Below are positions 55,567 through 64,000 of a DNA stretch of 64,000 nt, piece after piece. This stretch comes from Radicibacter daui (GTDB lineage Bacteria; Pseudomonadota; Alphaproteobacteria; Radicibacterales; Radicibacteraceae). The notes under the pieces are model-generated. The model ran no database searches. It was not told the origin of the DNA and saw nothing but the letters and a program-made list of their open reading frames with translations. Position 1 is the stretch's first letter. Each line of letters opens with the position of its first letter. The stretch lies in contig CP131056.1 in NCBI GenBank assembly GCA_030657355.1, forward strand, positions 947,001-1,011,000, given 5' to 3'. A program made the translations under genes and the position numbers.

Positions 55567-56055
55567 ATGAAGGGCGACAAGAAGGTCATCGAGCACCTCA
55601 ACCGCATCCTCACCAATGAGCTGACGGCCACCAACCAGTACTTCCTGCATGCCCGCATGCTGAAGGACTGGGGCATCAACGAGCTGGCGGACTATGTCTA
55701 TCATGAGTCGATTGGCGAAATGCGCCATGCCGACCTGATGATCCAGCGTATTCTCTTCCTCGAAGGCCTGCCGAATGTGCAGGACATCTCCAAGATTCAC
55801 ATCGGCGAGAATGTGAAGGAGATGATGGAGTGCGATCTCAAGGTCGAGAGCAAGAATCGCGACGATCTGCGCGAAGCCATCCCCTACACCGAATCCGTGC
55901 GCGACTTCCCCAGCCGCGACGTGCTCTCCAAGATCCTCGACGATACCGAAGAGCATATCGACTGGCTGGAAACCCAGCTCAGCCTGATCGAACGCCTTGG
56001 CGAGAAGGCCTATGTCCAGCAGCGCCTCGGCGAGGTTGGCAGCAGCGAACATTGA
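55567..56055 (+). CDS. bfr: bacterioferritin with altered ferroxidase site
   Basis: A 162-residue bacterioferritin. By alignment with E. coli numbering, the heme ligand Met52 is present (EMRHAD) and the di-iron ligands Glu18, Glu51, His54, Glu94 and His130 are all present, but position 127, normally the bridging Glu, is Thr (DDTEEHID). Iron oxidation at this subunit may therefore be impaired, as in heme-type subunits that work with a second ferritin subunit. The 24-mer shell stores iron in the cytosol. ATG 55567 has GAAGGA upstream. No second bfr gene is in the window. Confidence 0.95.
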   Translation: MKGDKKVIEHLNRILTNELTATNQYFLHARMLKDWGINELADYVYHESIGEMRHADLMIQRILFLEGLPNVQDISKIHIGENVKEMMECDLKVESKNRDDLREAIPYTESVRDFPSRDVLSKILDDTEEHIDWLETQLSLIERLGEKAYVQQRLGEVGSSEH

Positions 56056-56067
56056 TCTGAAAAACAA

Positions 56068-56205
56068 CCTCCCCGCCACGCGGGGAGGTGGCCCGAAGGG
56101 CCGGTGGGGGTAATGAGCCTGCTTTCAGGCGAGACCTGCGATCAGGCCGGCCTCATTACCCCCATCCGCCGCTTACGCGGCACCTTCCCCACAAATGGGG
56201 AAGGA
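56068..56205. repeat. paired inverted palindromic intergenic element
   Basis: Two related units of about 37 bases lie in opposite orientation: one begins at CCTCCCCG (56068) and runs through GGGGGTAATGAG (56105-56116); the other starts with the exact complement CTCATTACCCCC (56152-56163) and ends GGGGAAGG. Each unit has its own hairpins (CCTCCCCG/CGGGGAGG; GCCGC/GCGGC; CCTTCCCC/GGGGAAGG). Similar GGGGAAGGTG-type palindromes are known dispersed repeats in proteobacteria. It separates bfr from the convergent amidohydrolase gene and may also terminate both. Confidence 0.75.
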
Positions 56206-56213
56206 TAAGCAAG

Positions 56214-56984
56214 TCAGCCCCACAGCTCCTCGTCCGTCAGCAACGGCTGGAGGACCCGGGCCAGCACCCCGGCCCAGTGCAATTGGCCGGCAGTATCGGC
56301 GATCAGGTCCTGCCTCAGCTCGACGAGGACATGCGGCAGGCCTGCCGGCATGGCGTGATGTTCGATGGTGAAGCCGTGGCTGTTGCGGCCCGAATAGGGT
56401 TCGTTGTCACCCACCACCACACCGTCCGCTTCCAGTGCGGCCATGAAGGGCACGGCCATGCGCCCGTCCTCGCCCCATAGCACTCCCACTTCCCACGGGC
56501 GCTTGCGGTTGTTGCGCAGCCACGGCGTGAAACTATGCAGGGAGATGATGGCCGCGCGCTGTCCTCGTGTCCTTCGCTCAGCCAGAACGCTGGCGACGGC
56601 ATCGTGATAGGGCTGGTGGTACCGGGCGATCCGCGCCCTGCGTCCCGCTGCATCCATGGCACGATTGGCCGGCACGATGGTGCCGTCGCTGATGACCGGG
56701 ATCAGCGTCGGATCGTCCGGCGCCCTGTTGGGGTCCAGCGCCAGGCGGGAATATCCATGGAGCAGGGCGGGCGCCTGCATCAGCCGGCTCATCTCGCGCG
56801 TTACCGCCGCGGCGCCGATGTCATAGGCGATGTGCCGTTCCATCTCGCCCTCGGGCAGGCCCAGATCGCCAATCTCCGCCGGGACCCGGTTGCTGGCATG
56901 GTCGCACAGCAGGATGGCGCTGCCGGTGCCTTCGGCATTCAGGATTTCGACGGTATCGGCCGCAACGGCCGGAGTGTCCTGCAT
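56214..56984 (-). CDS. N-formylglutamate amidohydrolase family protein
   Basis: The 256-residue protein matches the N-formylglutamate amidohydrolase family: ILLCDHASNRVPAEIGDLGLP at the start with metal-binding His, HIAYDIGAAAVTREMS, YSRLALDPNRAPDDPTLIP, AIISLHSFTPWL and the C-terminal GFTIEHHAMPAGLPHVLVELRQDLI. The canonical enzyme releases formate and glutamate in histidine breakdown, but no hut genes are nearby, so a related amide substrate is possible. It is a single gene. Confidence 0.93.
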   Translation of the reverse strand: MQDTPAVAADTVEILNAEGTGSAILLCDHASNRVPAEIGDLGLPEGEMERHIAYDIGAAAVTREMSRLMQAPALLHGYSRLALDPNRAPDDPTLIPVISDGTIVPANRAMDAAGRRARIARYHQPYHDAVASVLAERRTRGQRAAIISLHSFTPWLRNNRKRPWEVGVLWGEDGRMAVPFMAALEADGVVVGDNEPYSGRNSHGFTIEHHAMPAGLPHVLVELRQDLIADTAGQLHWAGVLARVLQPLLTDEELWG

Positions 56985-57106
56985 AATTTTGATCCGGGGG
57001 TCTTTGTCGCTCGAGGCCGCGCACTATAAATCATATTTCAGGGGTGTCATGACGCAGTGGCGCGATAGCACCCTTGCGCGGCCTGCAGCAAGGCGGGGAG
57101 AGCGGC

Positions 57107-58528
57107 ATGGAAAAGGCACCGGGCATTGTCGTTATCGGCATGGGGCTTACCGGCAGCATCGCTGCCATCCATCTGCTGCGCAGCCTGCCGGACGGGGCCA
57201 GCCTTACCCTGATCGAAGGGCCGGAAGATATCGACCGGCGTCACGCCGGCCATGGCGGGCGCATCTCGGTGCCGGTCAATATCCGCGCGGCGCACATGAG
57301 CGCGCTGGAGGACGACCCCGCCCATTTCGTGCGCTGGCTGTGGGCGCGCGACGTGCCCTCGCCCCAGCGCCGGCTGGTGCCGCCCACCGGCCACACCTTT
57401 GTCGAGCGCAGCCAGTTCAACGACTATATCGACGAAGTGCTACGCGTTGCGCTCGCCGAACATGGCTCACGGCTTTCCGTCAGCCGCCTTGGCGCTCCCG
57501 TCACCGGCATCACCCGGCTGGAGAACGGTGATTATCGCCTGCTGACCGGTGCCGGCGACACGGTGATGGCACGCCATGTCGTGCTCTGCCTCGGCAGCCT
57601 GCCGCCGGCCTTGCCGCCGCAGCTTGCCGGCCTTGGCGCCGCCGACGAGCGCATCATCGCCGATCCGTGGTCTGCCAGCGCCTATGAGAAGGTGGGGGCG
57701 GAGGAGGCAGTGGTAATCTATGGCACCGGCCACACCATGGCGGATGCCGTGCTGGCGCTCGACGCCCAGGGCCATCGTGGCCCGATTGTCGCCTTTTCAA
57801 GCCGCGGGTTGTTGCCGCAGGAACATGATCATGTGCGCCCCTATCCGCTGTTTCTGGATGGCGGGGATGGTGCGCTCGGGCCGCTGGAACTTCTGCGCCG
57901 GGTACGGCGCGAGGTGGCTGGTACCGGCCAGCGTTATGGCTGGCGCAGTGTCATGGATGCGCTGGTGCCGGTGACGGATGCGCTGTGGCAAAGCGCGGGC
58001 GAGGCCGGGCGCCGCCAGTTTCTGCGCCATCTGCGCCCTTACTGGGACGTGCATGCCCATCGCCTCTCCCCCAACATCGCCGGCCGCCTTTCGGTGCTGC
58101 AGGTGCAGGGGCGCCTGCGCATTGTCCCCGGCCGCCTCGTTTCCGTGACCGCCGAACCGGAGCGGCTGCGCGTGGTGCTGAGCCGGCGCGGCATCGGCGG
58201 CCAGTGGCGGCTCGATGTCGGGCATTTCATCGTTTGCTCGAGCCCGCGCTGCGATTATGAGCGCATCTCCGATCCGCTGATGAAGGCACTGCTTGCCACC
58301 GGACTGGCCAGGCCGGACGGGTTGCAGCTGGGGCTGGAGGTAACCGGCCGCAGCGAGCTCATCGGTGTCGGGGGCGGCGTAACCCCGGGGCTCTATGCCC
58401 TCGGCCCGACCTGCCGCGGCCAGCTGTGGGAGGTTACCTCCCTGCCGGACATCCGCGCCCAGGCTGCGCGCCTTGCCGGTTACCTCGCTACCAGCCCCGA
58501 TGAACTGCCGGTGCTTGAGCAGGCCTGA
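57107..58528 (+). CDS. FAD/NAD(P)-binding protein (COG4529-type)
   Basis: About 473 residues. The N-terminal dinucleotide fold reads IVVIGMGLTGSIAAIHLLRSLP (the GxGxxG equivalent), followed by HGGRISVPVNIRAAHMSALEDDPAHFVRWLW and FVERSQFNDYIDEVL, the NAD_binding_9/COG4529 pattern. A second nucleotide-binding segment is VIYGTGHTMADAVLAL. The substrate is not known; relatives are flavoproteins of hydroxylase or adenylyl type. ATG 57107 has GGGGAGAG about five bases upstream. It is followed after 91 bases by rnhB. Confidence 0.88.
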   Translation: MEKAPGIVVIGMGLTGSIAAIHLLRSLPDGASLTLIEGPEDIDRRHAGHGGRISVPVNIRAAHMSALEDDPAHFVRWLWARDVPSPQRRLVPPTGHTFVERSQFNDYIDEVLRVALAEHGSRLSVSRLGAPVTGITRLENGDYRLLTGAGDTVMARHVVLCLGSLPPALPPQLAGLGAADERIIADPWSASAYEKVGAEEAVVIYGTGHTMADAVLALDAQGHRGPIVAFSSRGLLPQEHDHVRPYPLFLDGGDGALGPLELLRRVRREVAGTGQRYGWRSVMDALVPVTDALWQSAGEAGRRQFLRHLRPYWDVHAHRLSPNIAGRLSVLQVQGRLRIVPGRLVSVTAEPERLRVVLSRRGIGGQWRLDVGHFIVCSSPRCDYERISDPLMKALLATGLARPDGLQLGLEVTGRSELIGVGGGVTPGLYALGPTCRGQLWEVTSLPDIRAQAARLAGYLATSPDELPVLEQA

Positions 58529-58619
58529 ACGCGAAGAATGTAGCTCCCGCCTTGCCAGCCGGCAGCCTGCCCGGGCAATAGTTCGGCAGTGATCTGTTGT
58601 CTTGAGCGGGGCAGGGGCA

Positions 58620-59225
58620 ATGCCGGACCGGCTGCTGGAACTGGAACTGGGCGGTATCGTCTGCGGGGTGGATGAAGCCGGGCGGGGCCCGCTTGCCGGC
58701 CCCGTGGTGGCTGCCGCGGTCATCCTGCCGGCCGAGCTGCCGCCCGAACTTGCCGGCCTTAACGATTCAAAGAAGCTGACGCGCAAGGCACGCGAGCGCC
58801 TGTTTCCGCTCATCCAGCAGCATTGCCAGTGGGCAATTGCCGAGGCGAGCGTAGCGGAGATCGACAGCCTCAATATCCATCGCGCCACGCTGACGGCGAT
58901 GGCCCGCGCCGTCGTCGCCCTGCCGGTTGCGCCGGCCCATGCGCTCATCGACGGCAAATTCGCGCCACCTGTTGCCGCGAAGACTCACACCGTCATCGGC
59001 GGCGATACGATTTGCGTTAATATTTCAGCCGCTTCCATCCTCGCCAAGGTCGCAAGAGACCAGATCATGGGGGATCTGGCAGCCCTGCACCCCGAATATG
59101 GGTGGGAGCGCAACGCGGGTTATGGAACCGCCGAGCACATGGCCGCACTGGAACAAAACGGGACCACCATCCACCATCGCCGTTCCTTTGCTCCCGTGGC
59201 GGCAGCTTTGGCAGCGATTACAGGC

Positions 59226-59249
<24 letters not shown>
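58620..59249 (+). CDS. rnhB: ribonuclease HII
   Basis: About 209 residues. The catalytic signature is GVDEAGRGPLAGPVVAAAV with Asp and Glu, followed by LNDSKKLTRKARE, IDGKFAPP and ISAASILAKVARDQIM with the third acidic residues. It removes ribonucleotides from DNA. ATG 58620 has AGGGG about four bases upstream; TTG 58602 is in frame. Its position before ccrM is the classical alphaproteobacterial order, with an intervening promoter rich in GANTC. Confidence 0.96.
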
Positions 59250-60433
<1,184 letters not shown>

Positions 60434-60514
60434 AAGGGCGCTTCCGGAAGGTTTTTCGTTGCCGCTTCCTCCCGCCCGGACCGGGAGACTGATCCCCCCG
60501 GGAGGTCCACCGAC

Positions 60515-60913
60515 ATGACCGTTGCCCCGCAGCCGGCCGCCGGTTTGCCCATTCGCCGCGTTTTCGTGCGCAATCTGGTGCTGGATGCCGCCATCGGCAT
60601 CTACCCCAGCGAAATGGGCCGCCATCAGCGCGTGCGCATCAATATCGACCTTGCGGTCGAAGACGTGCCGCCGCGTGCCGACAGCATCGCCGAGGTCGTG
60701 AGCTACGAGGGCCTTGTGTCTTCCGCCCGCTCGGTTGTCAGCGACGGCGGGCATGTCCAGCTGGTGGAAACGCTGGCCGAACGTCTTGCCGCCTGCTGCT
60801 TTGGCGATCCGCGCACGCTCAGTGCCCGTATCCGGGTGGAAAAGCTGGATATTTTTGAAGAGGCCGAGGCCGTCGGCGTCGAGATCGAGCGCTTCGCTCC
60901 GGTGCGGAACTGA
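60515..60913 (+). CDS. folB: dihydroneopterin aldolase family protein
   Basis: A 132-residue FolB-like protein with RRVFVRNLVLDAAIGIYPSEMGRHQRVRINIDLAV, the VVSYEGLV segment, and HVQLVETLAERLAACCF, ending VRVEKLDIFEEAEAVGVEIER. The tunnelling fold and conserved Glu and Lys (VEKLD) fit dihydroneopterin aldolase/epimerase in folate synthesis. The start ATG 60515 has GGGAGG nine bases upstream. It follows ccrM by 81 bases and is convergent with the mutY operon. Confidence 0.9.
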   Translation: MTVAPQPAAGLPIRRVFVRNLVLDAAIGIYPSEMGRHQRVRINIDLAVEDVPPRADSIAEVVSYEGLVSSARSVVSDGGHVQLVETLAERLAACCFGDPRTLSARIRVEKLDIFEEAEAVGVEIERFAPVRN

Positions 60914-60925
60914 CGTTTCCCGGCT

Positions 60926-61177
60926 TTAGCCGCCGGGCCGGGAAATCCCGCGCCGCTTCATTTCTTCCTCGATGATCGTCAGGCCGCGTGCCGCCTCTTC
61001 ATTGCCGGCGGCATTGCGGCTGGTCACCATCCAGCGCGCCAGCACCATCATGTCGCTGGCCGAAGCGATGATCTCGCGCGCCACCGCCATTTGATGCGGC
61101 GTGACTTCCAGCGGTTCGACGGAGGCGAGCAATTGCCTTAGTGCCTGCCGCCGCGCTTCGGGATCGGCAGCGCTCAT
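60926..61177 (-). CDS. small conserved-looking protein after mutY
   Basis: An 83-residue helical protein (SAADPEARRQALRQLLASVEPLEV, then HQMAVAREIIASASDMMVLARWMVTSRNAAG). Its start ATG overlaps the mutY stop by four bases (ATGA), so it is translationally coupled to mutY. No domain is recognised; small helical proteins in this position occur in relatives but I cannot name the family. Confidence 0.7.
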   Translation of the reverse strand: MSAADPEARRQALRQLLASVEPLEVTPHQMAVAREIIASASDMMVLARWMVTSRNAAGNEEAARGLTIIEEEMKRRGISRPGG

Positions 61178-62277
61178 GGTTCGTCATCCTCGCCGCGGGT
61201 GCCGGCATGGCGCAGCGCATGGCGGGCAATCTTCATCATCACCGTTGGCAGCGCCACTTCGCCCAGCTTCTCGAACGGCACCCATTGGCCCTGCGCGATG
61301 CGGCTCGTCTGGCCGGCAAGCACCGTCAGTTCGAGATGGAAATGGGTGAAGGTGTGGCGCACGAGGCCGGGCAACTGGCGCCACAGCACCGGCGCGGGGC
61401 CCTTGCCGCGTGCGGCCTTGATGTCGGGTTCCGACGGCAGCCACTCGGTGGAGGGTACTTCCATCATTCCGCCCAGCAGGCCGCTTTCCGGCCGGCGGCG
61501 CAGCAGCACCTCGCCACGCGGATTGCTGAGCCAGAAGGCCACCCCCTTGCGAGTCGGCTTTTCCGGTTTGGGCTTCTTGCGCGGTAGCTCTTCGGCGATG
61601 CCCGTAATGCGCCCGGCGCAGCTGGCATTCCACGGGCAATGCAGGCATTTGGGTTTGCGCGGCGTACAGATGGTGGCGCCCAGATCCATCATCGCCTGGG
61701 CAAAATCGCCGGCGCGGCGCTCCGGCGTCAGCGTGCCGGCCAGCGCCTTGATCGTGGGCTTGGCGTCCGGCATTGGCTCTTCAAGCGCAAAGAGCCGTGC
61801 CATCACCCGCTCCACATTGCCGTCCACCACCACCGCGCGTTCGCCAAAGGCAATCGCTGCCACGGCGGCCGCCGTATAGGCGCCGATGCCGGGCAGGGTT
61901 AGCAGGCCGGCTTCCGTGCCCGGGAAGGTGCCGCCATGCAGCTCCGCTACAGCCTTTGCGCACTTATGCAGGTTGCGGGCGCGGGCGTAGTAACCAAGGC
62001 CCGCCCACTGGGTGAGCACAGCGTCCAGCTCGGCTGCCGCCAGTGCTTCCACCGTCGGCCAGCGGTCGAGGAAGCGCTGGTAATAGGGGCCGACGGTCAC
62101 CACCGTCGTCTGCTGCAGCATGATCTCCGACAGCCACACCCGGTAAGGATCGGCCAGCTCTCCCGGATTGGCGCGCCAGGGCAGCCGCCGGTGATGGCGG
62201 TCATACCAGGCGAGCAGGTCGTCCGGGTTGGCCGGCGGCAGGGCCGGAAGGGCGGGGGCGGGTACAGGGTCAAGCAT
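61174..62277 (-). CDS. mutY: A/G-specific adenine DNA glycosylase
   Basis: About 367 residues. The catalytic Glu is in LSEIMLQQTTVVTVGPYYQRF, the HhH and Asp region is LPGIGAYTAAAVAAIAFGERAVVVDGNVERVMAR, and the [4Fe-4S] cysteines follow the C-x6-C-x2-C-x5-C pattern in CTPRKPKCLHCPWNASC. The C-terminal NUDIX-like MutT domain (RRRPESGLLGGMMEVPSTEW) recognises 8-oxoG. It removes adenine mispaired with 8-oxoG. ATG 62277 has AGGA five bases upstream. It is divergent from dciA. Confidence 0.97.
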   Translation of the reverse strand: MLDPVPAPALPALPPANPDDLLAWYDRHHRRLPWRANPGELADPYRVWLSEIMLQQTTVVTVGPYYQRFLDRWPTVEALAAAELDAVLTQWAGLGYYARARNLHKCAKAVAELHGGTFPGTEAGLLTLPGIGAYTAAAVAAIAFGERAVVVDGNVERVMARLFALEEPMPDAKPTIKALAGTLTPERRAGDFAQAMMDLGATICTPRKPKCLHCPWNASCAGRITGIAEELPRKKPKPEKPTRKGVAFWLSNPRGEVLLRRRPESGLLGGMMEVPSTEWLPSEPDIKAARGKGPAPVLWRQLPGLVRHTFTHFHLELTVLAGQTSRIAQGQWVPFEKLGEVALPTVMMKIARHALRHAGTRGEDDEP

Positions 62278-62357
62278 CGTTCCTGCCGGTATAGGATAGC
62301 GGCGTTTGCGCCGCCATAGGCACCGGTCTAGAATCGCTTGCGATGAAGGACGGGACG

Positions 62358-62876
62358 ATGGCAGCGGAAGACGACAAGCAGAAGATACGGGTGCTGGAGC
62401 GGCGCGAGGCAAGCACTTATGGCCTGACCGCCGTTGCCACCATCGTGCCCAAGGCGACGAAGAAGGCCCTTGGCACCAAGGGGCTTGCCTTCGGTGCCCT
62501 GGCGCTCGACTGGGCGGCGATTGCCGGCCCCGATCTCGGCGCCCGCACGCTGCCGGAAAAGTTCGCCTTTCCCAAAGGCCAGCGTCGCGACGCCACGCTC
62601 ACTGTCCGTGCCGGCAGTGCAGCCGCGCTTGAAGTGCAACATATGCAAAGCGTGCTGCTGGAGCGCATCAACACCCATTTCGGTTACAGCGCCGTTGCCC
62701 GCATCAAGATCATCCAGGCCCCGCTGCCGGCAACCAAACGCAAGACGGTGCGCAGCAAGCCGGTAGGCCCTGCCCGGCTGGAAGGGATCGCCGCTGCCGT
62801 GGCCGGCATCGAGGATGAGACCCTGCGCGAAAACCTGCGCCGTCTGGGAGAGGCGATTGCCGCCGAGCGCGGTTGA
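62358..62876 (+). CDS. DUF721/DciA family replicative helicase loader-type protein
   Basis: About 172 residues. The DUF721/DciA domain lies in the N-terminal 100 residues, with LDWAAIAGPDLGARTLPEKFAFPKGQRRDATLTVRAGSAAALEVQHMQSVLLERINTHFGYSAVARIKI, the typical KH-like end. DciA proteins help load the replicative helicase DnaB where no DnaC exists. ATG 62358 has AAGGA seven bases upstream; ATG 62343 is also in frame. In alphaproteobacteria it sits between mutY and the dsbA-smc pair as here. Confidence 0.88.
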   Translation: MAAEDDKQKIRVLERREASTYGLTAVATIVPKATKKALGTKGLAFGALALDWAAIAGPDLGARTLPEKFAFPKGQRRDATLTVRAGSAAALEVQHMQSVLLERINTHFGYSAVARIKIIQAPLPATKRKTVRSKPVGPARLEGIAAAVAGIEDETLRENLRRLGEAIAAERG

Positions 62877-63030
62877 CGCGCCGGCGCGGCTTCAAACCTT
62901 CGTGATCGGGCCGACGTTCGGGCCGTTCATTTGCCCCAATCACATGCTCTTGTCTGGACAGGACCCTCGCAAGGCCGTTTAAGTCGCATTTGCAGGGAAC
63001 ACGACAGTTGCAGGGTCACTCCGGGAACCG

Positions 63031-63741
63031 ATGAATATGATCAAGACATCCATGCGCCCCTCCGTGGGCTCCCTTATGGGCCCCATGAATCGGCGCTCTT
63101 TCGTGGTGGCCGCTGTCGGCGTCACCGCCGCCCTTGGCCTGCCGGCCTTTGCCCGTGCCGACGATCCCGCTCCCGCCACCCCCGCACCGACCGGTGTTGA
63201 CGAGGCCGGCATCGATCTTGGCAAGGCTGCTGCGCCGCGTGTGCTCGGCAAGGCTGACGCCAAGGTCACCATCATCGAATACGCGTCCCTTACCTGCCCG
63301 CATTGCGCCGATTTTGCCGTTCACATCCTTCCCGATGTGAAGAAGGAGTTCATCGATACCGGCCGCGCCAGGCTGGAATATCGCGATTACCCGCTCGATG
63401 GCCTTGCCCTGCGCGCAGCCATGATGGCACGCCTTACCGAAGGCGAGCGTTATTTCCAGCTGGTCGAGATGCTGTTTTCCACCCAGGGCCAGTGGGCCCG
63501 GGCGAAGGATCCGCTCTCCGCGCTCAGCAATATCGGCAAGCTTGCCGGCATCGATGCCAAGCTCATCGACAAGGCGCTGTCGGACGAAAAGCTCAGCGAC
63601 ATCGTCCTGCAGTCCCGCATGGAAGGTGAGAAGACCTGGGGTGTCGATGCCACGCCGACCTTCTTTGTCGGCACGCGCAAGATCTCCGGTGCCCAGCCGA
63701 TCGAAGAATTCCGCAAGGCGATCGAAGCAGAGGGCGCTTGA
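63031..63741 (+). CDS. DsbA-family thiol:disulfide oxidoreductase
   Basis: A 236-residue exported protein. A twin-arginine-like signal (NRRSFVVAAVGVTAALGLPAFARA) precedes a proline/alanine-rich linker and a DsbA-type thioredoxin domain with the redox pair in YASLTCPHCADFAVHILP (CPHC, about residues 89-92) and the cis-proline in VDATPTFFVGTRKI. It forms or isomerises disulfides in the periplasm. The position between dciA and smc is conserved. Starts at ATG 63031 or ATG 63085 are possible; neither has a good Shine-Dalgarno. Confidence 0.92.
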   Translation: MNMIKTSMRPSVGSLMGPMNRRSFVVAAVGVTAALGLPAFARADDPAPATPAPTGVDEAGIDLGKAAAPRVLGKADAKVTIIEYASLTCPHCADFAVHILPDVKKEFIDTGRARLEYRDYPLDGLALRAAMMARLTEGERYFQLVEMLFSTQGQWARAKDPLSALSNIGKLAGIDAKLIDKALSDEKLSDIVLQSRMEGEKTWGVDATPTFFVGTRKISGAQPIEEFRKAIEAEGA

Positions 63742-63796
63742 CGCCCTGACGTTCAGAGGCGAGACCTTGAAGTTCCAAGATCTCGCCTCCTGAACG
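63731..63796 (+). promoter_or_regulatory. two hairpins between dsbA and smc
   Basis: AGGGCG pairs with CGCCCT around the dsbA stop (63731-63747). Then CGTTCAG-AGGCGAGA (63750-63764) pairs with 63781-63796, one bulge, with an inner four-pair CTTG/CAAG helix. No T-run follows, so this is either a weak terminator or a structured smc leader. Role unknown. Confidence 0.45.
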
Positions 63797-63810
63797 ATCC
63801 GTAACCCACC

Positions 63811-64000
63811 TTGCACTTCACCCGGCTGCGCCTTACCGGTTTCAAGAGTTTCGTCGACAGCACCGAGCTGTCGATTGAATCGGGTGCGACCGGAATCGTC
63901 GGCCCCAATGGCTGCGGCAAGTCCAATTTGCTGGAAGCCTTGCGCTGGGTGATGGGTGAAAACTCGGCCAAGCGCATGCGCGGCGCCGAGATGGATGACG
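63811..64000 (+). CDS. smc: chromosome segregation ATPase SMC, 3' truncated by the window
   Basis: The first 63 residues are present. They read [20 protein letters not shown] and then contain the Walker A P-loop [23 protein letters not shown], characteristic of SMC. The start is TTG 63811, which gives the family-typical first residues; no ATG or GTG fits and there is no clear Shine-Dalgarno. SMC condenses and segregates chromosomes with ScpA and ScpB. The gene runs off the window. Confidence 0.95.
   Translation, partial: MHFTRLRLTGFKSFVDSTELSIESGATGIVGPNGCGKSNLLEALRWVMGENSAKRMRGAEMDD

Overview
The window is a 64 kb chromosomal segment of a GC-rich alphaproteobacterium, most likely from the Rhodospirillales or a relative. 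Evidence is gene content and order: a CcrM-type GANTC methyltransferase next to rnhB, the mutY-dciA-dsbA-smc block, a TIGR02302/DUF4175 protein, a DnaJ-cobS pair with divergent bolA, a SUV3-type helicase with an S4 protein, DUF2889, an RHH_4-type ribbon-helix-helix protein and a perfect CtrA-type box. I see no tRNA or rRNA gene, prophage, insertion sequence or CRISPR array. Most of the window is housekeeping sequence with small accessory islands.

Layout. 1-4.6 kb: end of a mitofilin-like protein, hemY, and on the other strand a SUV3-like helicase and an S4 RNA-binding protein. 4.7-8.0 kb: two tandem paralogous exported proteins of unknown function, one with a cleavable signal peptide and one a lipoprotein. 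8.1-16.7 kb: htpG, trxA, a TetR-controlled EmrAB-type efflux pair, accA, a CBS protein and a DUF2889 protein. 16.7-19.8 kb: RHH protein under a CtrA box, bolA, a DnaJ-domain protein and cobS without cobT. 19.8-27.0 kb: a carbohydrate cassette (GNAT, ThuA, Gfo/Idh/MocA oxidoreductase, ROK regulator, and divergently a binding protein with two permeases but no ATPase). 27.0-29.4 kb: a coupled FolC-like ligase and ATP-grasp ligase on the minus strand, the best candidate for an undescribed pathway here.

29.5-39.8 kb: a large chemoreceptor, a CNNM/CorC-type protein, aroB, aroK, a tiny membrane protein, an exported alpha-helical protein, xerD and a CorA-type transporter. 39.9-43.0 kb: a membrane MHYT hybrid kinase overlapping a REC-HD-GYP regulator. 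43.0-47.0 kb: NUDIX, ilvA and an ACT protein in a tightly overlapping minus-strand operon, a HIG1-type protein and a TlpA-type thioredoxin. 47.2-51.9 kb: argH-lptM, an XRE regulator, a hairpin-rich intergenic region and a histidine-kinase-like protein whose ATP-binding domain looks dead. 52-57 kb: DUF4175 protein, an Lrp regulator, an iron-responsive intergenic region with a Fur-like box, a bacterioferritin lacking one di-iron ligand, a paired palindromic repeat and an N-formylglutamate amidohydrolase. 57.1-64 kb: FAD protein, rnhB, ccrM with four GANTC sites in its upstream region, folB, a small protein, mutY, dciA, dsbA and the start of smc.

The window is not an obvious genomic island. The items most worth following up are the FolC-like/ATP-grasp pair, the tandem paralogues with their duplicated leaders, the ccrM promoter, the Fur-box region with a short terminated antisense transcript next to bfr, and the degenerate kinase with the structured region before it.
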